Positions 1 through 9,400 of a stretch of DNA of 64,000 nucleotides are shown here, piece by piece; positions within the stretch are counted from its first letter, which is position 1, and each line of letters opens with the position of its first letter. This stretch comes from Omphiscola glabra. Its lineage: Eukaryota > Mollusca > Gastropoda > Lymnaeidae. The DNA is taken from positions 1,195,501 through 1,259,500 of the forward strand of contig OZ024794.1 of assembly GCA_964017045.1 (NCBI GenBank). Reading direction: 5' to 3'. The notes under the pieces were generated by a model. That model was not told the origin of the DNA. It saw nothing but the letters and a program-made list of their open reading frames with translations, and searched no databases. A program made the translations under genes and the position numbers.

Positions 1-105
1 ATAAACATAGGTCTAGACAAATAAACATAGGTCTAGACAAATAAACATAGGTCTAGACAAATAAACATCGGTCTAGACAAATAAACATAGGTCTAGACAA
101 ATAAA
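1..105. repeat. 20-bp minisatellite, 5 copies
   Basis: Unit ataaacataggtctagacaa, one substitution in copy 4. It runs off the left edge of the window and lies in the intron upstream of the first visible ZFYVE27 exon. Positions 106-388 are AT-rich intron in which nothing further was recognised. Confidence 0.95.
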
Positions 106-388
106 ACTCAATTGTTAAATCTTGTACATAAAGAACTTTTTAAAAGTAAGACAGAAAAAACTCTTCCATTTACTCATTTCATATTAAATTTTTTTAGATT
201 TTTCTAAACCTTTTAGAAACTTGAAACTACAACTTTTGCTTTCAGAACATGGTTTTGATGCGCTAAATAAGATTTAACACAAAGACTTACATACCAGTAT
301 TTCAAAAATCATTTAGGCTGAATTACATTTCTGTTCCAGTTTGTTTTTTTTAAATTCCGTTTTATTTCTCATCTATATTCCCTGACAG

Positions 389-484
389 TTTGATTGAAAT
401 GCACGACTTTGTGGTAAAAAGCAATGAATACCTTAGTTACTTCTACTCCATTCTGAAATGGGATGCTGTGCTACCATCTGCTAT
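389..484 (+). CDS. ZFYVE27: ZFYVE27 exon (first in window): membrane-proximal segment
   Basis: The acceptor is ctgacag at 382-388 and the donor is gtaagt at 485. The exon encodes LIEMHDFVVKSNEYLSYF followed by a segment ending WDAVLPSA. It starts one base before a codon and ends two bases into the next (AT|T, Ile), fitting the next exon. It aligns with the human helix just before the membrane hairpin (residues around QLEAFLSRL to HWENP). Confidence 0.88.
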
Positions 485-3400
485 GTAAGTTCAGTATATT
501 AATAGTTATGCTAGCAAAAATAATTGTGCTAAATTAATCTTGGTTGAATATTACTTACCATTATTTTATATGTTTATATTATAACCTGGGGTGTTATGTA
601 ATCATTTTAGGAACTTGACCTAAATGTTAAAATTTGATCACCCAGAAATTGAATGTGTGCGTTTAGATCAGCGCTCCACAACCTTTTTTCCCTCGTGGCA
701 CACTTAGACATTTCCATATTTCGGCCGTACACCACCATTAAAACATAGAGAAAAAAAATAATTTGGTTGACCGTTGTTTATGCGTACCTACATTTTAAGT
801 GTTTGTTTTTTAAATTTTATTTCTTATAGACTGAAATGAAAATGAGCCAGTAGAGTTTTAATACCAAGTAATGTAACATAAAATAATGTTCACTTTTCAG
901 GGCGTGTGAAACTGTATGTATCCTGGCCCATTCAAACACACAATCTAAATATTCTTTGATAAAAATAAAAACACCAACCACTAACTTTCTTATGAGATTT
1001 ATTTGTAAAGCTGCCGGATAAAAAAAGTAATAAAATAAAACAAAAGCAATATAAAAATATAAAATATAATGTATGTTGCACGATAAACAGATGAAAGATC
1101 TTCGGTAACTCAGTCTAAACAGAATGGGGTTAGTTTGTTTTTATTTGATGGTAATAAATTGTTACCCTGGCAGTGTAAAGAGTTTTAAATCAACAAGCAA
1201 TCAACACCATGTGGTTAAATGCCAAAGTGACAGAGACACCATTTACTAGTCACTTGAGACACACTAAGATGATGACTGGGTCATCCATATATTACTTATG
1301 CAAAATATGTCATATCTGCATACCCCCTCTTGCACACTTATGTTTTTGGACCCTCCATTTTCTAGGCCTACGTGTTTGTACCTTCCACTTTCTAGGCCTA
1401 CATGTTTGTACCTTCCGCTTTCTAGGCCTACGTGTTTGTACCTTCCACTTTCTAGGCCTACTTACAAATGACCTTCTCAAATCCTCCCACCCCCTCCAAA
1501 AAAATTATAAAAATGTGCGATAAGAAAATTTAGTAGTTAGAGGCAGTTATAAAGTTATCATAAACAGTGTTAAAAAATTTTGGTAAAGATTTTTTTTCCC
1601 TTATCCCTGTCATTGCGATACACACATGGAAACATACAAAGGCAGAAGGTGGACTTAAGTAGTCACAAGTCTATATATTACTGTGTGATGTATAGCAAGT
1701 TCATTAGTGAAAATACAAAGCAACAGTATGACTATAATTACAAACCATTGCAGTGATATTTTATTTAGTGAGCATTACACAGATTTTTAGGGGATAGTTA
1801 TTGCAGAATTTGAGCATAAATGTATGTACACATTCTGCCAAAACCCTTCCCGAATGTAACAATATGCAAAATCTTCTAAATAAACACATCTTCTTTCTGC
1901 ATACTTAAAATATTAATGGTTCCTTTCTACGCATGAATTGAATATGCAGATGTAGATAATGTCCATCCCTCTTGTTTCAGTTACCACACAGAAGTCTGTG
2001 TTTTCCTGCTGAGCGTTGTCATGTGCCCAGCCAGGTGGAACTACTTTCTTTTAATAAACTGGTTCTTTCTTTGTCATCCACATTTTATCAAAAGTAAGTT
2101 CAATTGTTTACTCAAAATTCATATTTAGATTACAAACCACCAGGCATAACATGGCTTGGAATAACTGAAATCATAATTTGTTGGTCATATCTATTCTTCT
2201 TCTTCTTCTTCTATATATTAAGGGCCCACGATCAAAGCATTGATCATTCTGACTCCTGTAAACCCGACAATTTTTTTCCACATAGTCCTGTCAAGAAATG
2301 ACACACTGAAACACGATTGAGTTTGTTACGAGTAAAAAAGTTCAGTTTCCAAACAGTCCAAAAAACCTTCAGGTCTACTTCAGTGCAAGATGAAAGCCAT
2401 GATTATATACAAGTTCTTTTCAAAAGCTTTTAACAAAAAACCCTTGCAAAAGGAAAGTTGTCTTTTCCTGGGTTTAATTAGAGGGCTTTCCTTTTGTTGT
2501 AGTACCTAACATTAAATCAACATTTTATAGATGGATAGATAGAGATGCTTTCCTTTTGTTGTAGTACCTAACATTAAATCAACATTTTATAGATGGATAG
2601 ATAGAGATGCTTTCCTTTTGTTGTAGTACCTAACATTAAATCAACATTTTATAGATGGATAGATATATGGTAAAAATAAGTATTTTTAGGTTTTGTAACA
2701 TTGAGAATAGACCAACATACCAATATTTCTATTTTGGTTTAGGTATTTATAGTAAATGACTTAAATGATATTCGACCGAAACATTTATTGAAAACCAAAT
2801 TTTCTTTTAGGAGGTTACACATACTTAAAAGATAAGTGGTCATTAAGTAAACTGACATCAAGTGAGAGGAATTGTCAAAACACTGCAAGGGAAGGAAGTC
2901 AGGTAATCTTAGTTTTAAAGTTACTGACCCAGAAAAGTCACCTTTGAATGTCATGTATTTTTATGTAAAAAGTGGAGTTCATATCATTTAAGTTGTCTTG
3001 ACATCAATTATTTCAGTGACAGTTATATCACTATTATCATAACCACACTTGTGTTTCATTGAAGAATCTAGTTTCCATTATGAATTTAAATGATATAACC
3101 CTTGCAAAATCTCTTACAGAAAGAACAGAATTCAGAAGAGAGTGGTGAAAAAGACAAGGATAACTGTGATGAAGATCTTAGTGCAGACGATAGTTCTGAC
3201 GTAAGCTTAAATAAACATATAATGGCTATTTTATTATTCAAATTGTTCAGTGTAGAGAAGCTCTGACCTGGATATAACTTGATATAATTTAGTAAGGGCT
3301 GTTCATATAATACATATGCATTGATTGGAGGGGTTGTCAAATTAAATATAACACGCAAGTAGGTCAGTAGGTCACTAAATAATAAGTTAGTTTCTGCTTG

Positions 3401-6400
3401 CACCACACCATTAGATGTCACACTGGATTACAAGGGGAATTAGTATTATGAAAATTCTATATTTGGCAATGTCCCCGTGAGGTAACCGCAGCAACCCACA
3501 AAGAAAACTGTGATGGTGGTTCAAAAGCTTATTGTACGTATGCATGGGGGGAGTGGGGTTTGATGAACATTTGATTTACACATATTGTATTGTATTGTGC
3601 ATATGAAGGGCCGAGTAGAAAAAGTACTTAAGTTACAATTTTTCAAAAATGAGTTAAGGGAGGCGTTATATTTGGTTACTTCCCCTGGATCATTCCTGTA
3701 AATATCATTCATGAAAAATGTCCACAAGTGTTTGATTCGGAGTCGCCTCGAGCAGATTTTAACAATTTTAAACTCAATTTTCTCAAAACTGCAAAATTAC
3801 ACTTAAGTACTTTTTCTACTCGGCCCTTCATATGTAACAATACAATACAATATGTAACAATACAATACAATATGTAACATATGGATGGCTCCTATATAAC
3901 TATTGTTTACTTTGTCTTATTTTTTTTATTGAAGCAAGCTACAAATAGGTTTAATATTTCCTATCTGAGTCAAAAAATGGTTTAAGTCTGTCATAACCAA
4001 TGGCAGACAATTGTTCTCAATCATTATCCATTTTCTCTTGAATACAATATTTCTCAAATCTCTACACCATTAGGTAAAGTTGTATACAACATATCTTATG
4101 AAATATATTAAGAAATGAAGAAAAAAAAAATAAATGTGATAAAATATTGTTGGTCCATTTTGTAGCCAGATCTCACTGACCAAGTAGGAGATGCATCGAT
4201 GATCCATCTTGACCCGTCTCCAACTAAACCAGGAATGGTTGCCAGGCTTATGGAGATTAAAAAGCGCCGTAAACAGATTGCTAGTGGTAAGTTACTTTAA
4301 ATCTATTTCTTAATAATAATATATTATAAAGCATAGCTGTATTATTGGATTTGAAGTTATGTGTTATTAACAGCCGTCACGTGTTATTAACAGCCCTCAC
4401 AAAAATGACTGAAATGAAGTGTTGAAAGCTTGAACTAACCAACAAAGCTTTTAATTGTCTAAAACAAGCACAGTAATATTGACAGTCTAAAACAAGCACA
4501 GTAATATTGACAGTCTAAAACAAACACAGTAATATTGACAGTAATATTGACAGTAATATTGACAGTAATATTGACAGTAATATTGACAGTAATATTGACA
4601 GTAATATTGACAGTCTACGGTGAAGTTCAAAATTAAAATAATTTACCAGTCATTTTATTCTTGTTGCTATTTTAAAATATATTTGTCTATTTGGCCAATC
4701 AAATTTCAGATCATTTTAAAATATATTTGTCTATTTGGCCAATCCAATTTCAGATCATTTTAAAATATATTTGTCTATTTGGCCAATCAAATTTCAGATC
4801 ATTTTAAAATATATTTGTCTATTTGGCCAATCAAATTTCAGATCATTTTAAAATATATTTGTCTATTTGGCCAATCAAATTTCAGATCATTTTAAAATAT
4901 ATTTGTCTATTTGGCCAATCAAATTTCAGATCATTTTTTGTCTAATTCAACTTGGCATATGCCCATTAACCATGAAAGTTCTCTGAAACTTTAAGTAATT
5001 GTTATTGAAATGTTCAATTATACGAGACTACACAAGTGTCAGAGGGAATGAACAATGAATGATACATTAGGCTTATAAATAGACTATTTAAATGTCACTT
5101 GTTATTCCTTATAATGTTTTCATTAAGGATGGTCCGATGTAAGCATATTGCTGTCATAAAGATTTACCATATAATCTATTTAACGGGCCTGCCTGCTGGC
5201 AAATATAAAATAAACGAGGACTTAAAAAATGAAAACTCTGTCATGCTATTTATTAACCTTAAAAGATATAAGTATGAGAAATAACTCCACTCAAAATGAG
5301 TCATTATCAGCATCCATGCTTAGTCATATACAGCGTGTTCATTCAGGTATCATAATGATGGCTTACATACCACAGACACAGTAACAAGCATCTAGCATGA
5401 GTTCATATACACATTTGGTTTAGTTTAAATTTATTTTTAGTACCGGGGACCAGTGTTTATTTCTGTTGATGTCAAGCAAACATAAACTGTTCACTGAAAC
5501 AGAGTTTTGTTTTTATTGGAATTATGCTTCTTTTTCTTGGATTTGGTTTTGCACATAAATATTTTCTGTTTTCCATCTAGCTCAGAGTTTTTTTATTTCT
5601 TTTATTATTTCTGGCCAGATTTTAAATTTAAAAAAAAATGTGTTTAAAAATGAAGACTCTGGAGAAAGAGATGATTCATATTGCAGCGAATAAAAGAAAT
5701 GTTTATTATTTATTGCATTCATGGGTTTGAAGGGCAGTGCTGTCAGTGATTATTTATTTAAGTTATAAGTTGTAGAGCTTTGGTACTTCTATGTTAGTGT
5801 TGAGTCATATAAACAATTTATTGAGCTAGCACCAAACCTATTTCAGTGAACCTATTTCAGTGTACACTAACAGCAAACATATTTCATGAAAACTAATGGC
5901 AAAACTATTTTAATGTAAGCTAACAGTGAACATATTCAAATGTAAGTTAACAGCAACTCTATCCCAATGTCAGATAAGCAAACCTAAGTGAGAGGATGTG
6001 GGTGCAGAGTGAGAGAACATGGAAGCGTTGTGAGAGGACATGGGGGTGTAGTGATAGTATGTGGCAGTGGAGTGAGAGTATGCTGAGGGAGTGCAAGGCT
6101 TAGTGTATGTACTTTCCCTTTCCCACAGGCACTTTTCACTGTTCCAACAGTATAAACCTATTTTGTAATATAATATAATAATGGTAATACACCGGGTATC
6201 CTATTGAAGTATTTCTTTTGACGTAAACTGTTGAATTTATCCTCAATACAACAGCTAATTAAATTGAACAATTATTTATGTTTTTTTTCCTGACATGTTT
6301 ATCTTTAACGGCAGTTCAATTTTAAGTGTAGGTCGGAATTATGCTACTAGACCAGATGTTCACAGCCATCAAAGTATTGAGAACGCTTTCTTTTGGGTCA

Positions 6401-9400
6401 TCATTATGGGATTAGATAAAAAAATGGGATTCATTGTATTAGGAGTTCTATCTGACATTTAAGCTGGACTATCACATTCACTACACACATGTGGCCTGAC
6501 ATTTAAGGTGGACTATCACATTCACTACACTCTTGTGTCCTGACATTTAAGCTGGACTATCAAATAAGATAAAAGTGTATTATTGTTACAGAAACAAGTT
6601 TATAATAAAACTGTACATAAAATTATTTTTAGATTTGAAAATTTTTCCTTCCTTGACTTGACTAAAGCAACCATTAGGGTTGTATCAGGGTTGAGCAGAA
6701 TGAACCATTAGGGTTGTATCAGGGTTGTATCAGGGTTGAGCAGAATGAACCATTAGGGTTGTATCAGGGTTGAGCAGAATGAACCATCAGGGTTGTATCA
6801 GGGTTTAGCAGAATGAACCATCAGGGTTGTATCAGGGTTGAGTAGTATTAGTTGATAAACAAACAAGCTTTCTGTTCTAACAATAACAACATATAATAAA
6901 GGCAGATAATCATTTCAGTTTCAGCGTATTTTCTATCACATGGCACAATGAAGCAATGCTAGAATTTGTAGTAGAAATATGCCGTCACTTGGCACAATGA
7001 TGCAATGTTAGAATTTGTAGTAGAAATATGCTGTCACTTGGCACAATGATGCAATGTTAGAATTTGTAGTAGAAATATGCCGTCACTTGGCACAATGAAG
7101 CAATGTTAGAATTTGTAGTAGAAATATGCCGGATTGAATGAACTGTGTGGTTCTGATTATATTACGGTACTACTTAGAGAAGAGTATCAGTAGGCTTACT
7201 GGTAAGTAAGAAATTAAATGTAACCAAAAACATGACAGTTATATTGGAAAGAAGTTATGTGAACAGTGCTGAGCTGAATAGTCTATCTATCCATTATTAC
7301 AGAGAGCTGTCTAGGATGTAAAGTGTCTTTTGCTTCAATATTGAAAAAACGTGTAAGTAATTATTCCTGGCAATTCATTAGAGTAATACGGTAACAGTTT
7401 TAAAAGAAAAACAAATGCTTGCAAATTTTTAAACAACAAAATATGAACTTTCATTTTAAAGAGAAAAAAAAACATTTTGTTGTATTTTGTCAAAATTGAG
7501 AATAAAAATAGAAAAATTAACATTATTACCCGGTAACTCAAAATATAAGAACAAATCTAAATAGTGGAATGACTTTATCAGTGCAACCACCAATTCTTTA
7601 TAGTTTTTTTGAGTCAATCACTCTTTTGGGTTTTTACTTGGTACCATCGGGTTTTCCCTCTTGACCCCATTTGTTGTCTTAGGTGAATTTAATTTATCTG
7701 TTAACTTTTAAATTGCTTATTTAAACATATTGTTCTATCGTGTGAAGTGCCAAAGTTGACATGAACATTGATGAAAGTATGGGGGGAAAAATCAGAAACT
7801 GAAAAGGGGAAAAAATTTGAGTAAATTACAAACATTGCTATTGGAGATCTAAAGTAAATTATTATTTTGAGTAAATTACTTTATCAAGCTAATATAGAAA
7901 ATGCGCACCTTTCAATCCACCCATAAAAATAAAACCGAAAAGAAAAGAATAATTTTATGCATCCTATCTTTTCAAAACTATCGTCCAATTTAGACAAAAG
8001 TGCATCCAATAAGTATTTTTATTCAGAAACGAAAGAATTAACAAAACTTTTTTTATAGGTCACTATCAAACATAAAAAAACCCATTGACAACTATTCTGT
8101 TGCCATGACAACTCTACCTTTCCTTGTAAAATTTTCTAGGGGTTAACTCAAGTCAAGAGTAGTGTACAATAATGGATCTCTTTACTAACTGGACACTAAA
8201 ATCTTTACCCCCATTTATCCTATGGTGGAAGTGCTGTACCATCTCTGGCATAGTTACAATGGCACAGTCATCAGCTTAACACTAATGATAGACTGAAAAT
8301 GTGTTAGGGACTGATCATTTAAATTTGTAACACATTTTCTTTTTTTTTTGCTCTTCATTTTAAATCTAAAAAAATGTACCTATATTATCTTTTAAAAAAA
8401 AATATTGTTAAGGCATTTAAGTACATAATCCACAAACAAGGAAATCCGTGGATATTTTCTTTAATTTATTAAATTGTTTACATATTTTGCAGAAGAGAAG
8501 TTTAGAACTATTATAACCTAAATATATTTTTTAAACTAGAAATAAACAGTAAAAAAATTGTCCTAGTCCCTGGCATTACACATGTTGATTAATGTTGATT
8601 ATTTAATCCATGCATGCACATATTTTGGTTTGATTGTTTGCATCATGCCTGGCCATGTTCTCTCTCTAGCTGTATTGTCGGCACTGTGGCTACAGTTTTT
8701 GTAACCGATGTTGTTACCAAAAAGTTCCTCGCTCTGTATTTGGAGCCACCTGTAAGTGATCACCCAAATAGTTTCTCATTGGGAGCAGAACTCATTCTTT
8801 TCATTGTAGGATAGGGAAATTTGTAGCCCTGCTTTATATTAATTTGCTTTTTTTAATTTCAACAATTATTTTTGGAAATTGTTTTTTTTTTAATCTGAAC
8901 ATTTTTATTTGCTTTTAAAATTTGTTTCATTGACAACTTTTCTATGTCTTTTTACTAATATTTGATTAATTAAAACCTTTTCTATGTCTTTTTACTAATA
9001 TTTAATTAATTATAACCTTTTCTAGGTCTTTGTACTTATAGTTGATTAATGAAATGTTAAAATTGGGGTCATTTACTGGCACTTATGGGCTTATATCGTT
9101 GTCATTTACTGGCACATATGGGCTTATATCATTGTCATTTACTGGCACATATGGGCTTATATCGTGGTCATTGACTGGCACTTATGGGCTTATATCATGG
9201 TCATTGACTGGCACTTATGGGCTTATATCGTGGTCATTGACTGGCACTTATGGGCTTATATCGTGGTCATTGACTGGCACTTATGGGCTTATATCGTGGT
9301 CATTGACTGGCACTTATGGGCTTATATCGAGGAAATTCATGGAATTGAAGAAATTATTTCAATAAATCCCAACACTTGCACTTAAAATCAAGGAAGAGTT

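Larger units (their letters stand above)
485..1980 (+). other. ZFYVE27 intron (389-484 to 1981-2093)
   Basis: AT-rich intron. Around 668-720 it has a segment resembling a degraded hAT terminus (tccacaaccttttttccctc, then a tggcacac motif), but no partner end was found. Positions 1278-1870 hold a MITE-like repeat, listed separately. Confidence 0.6.

Noticed and set aside
665..760. hAT-like terminus (tccacaaccttttttccctc)
   Set aside because: Resembles hAT ends, but no opposite end or target duplication was found, so no element is claimed.
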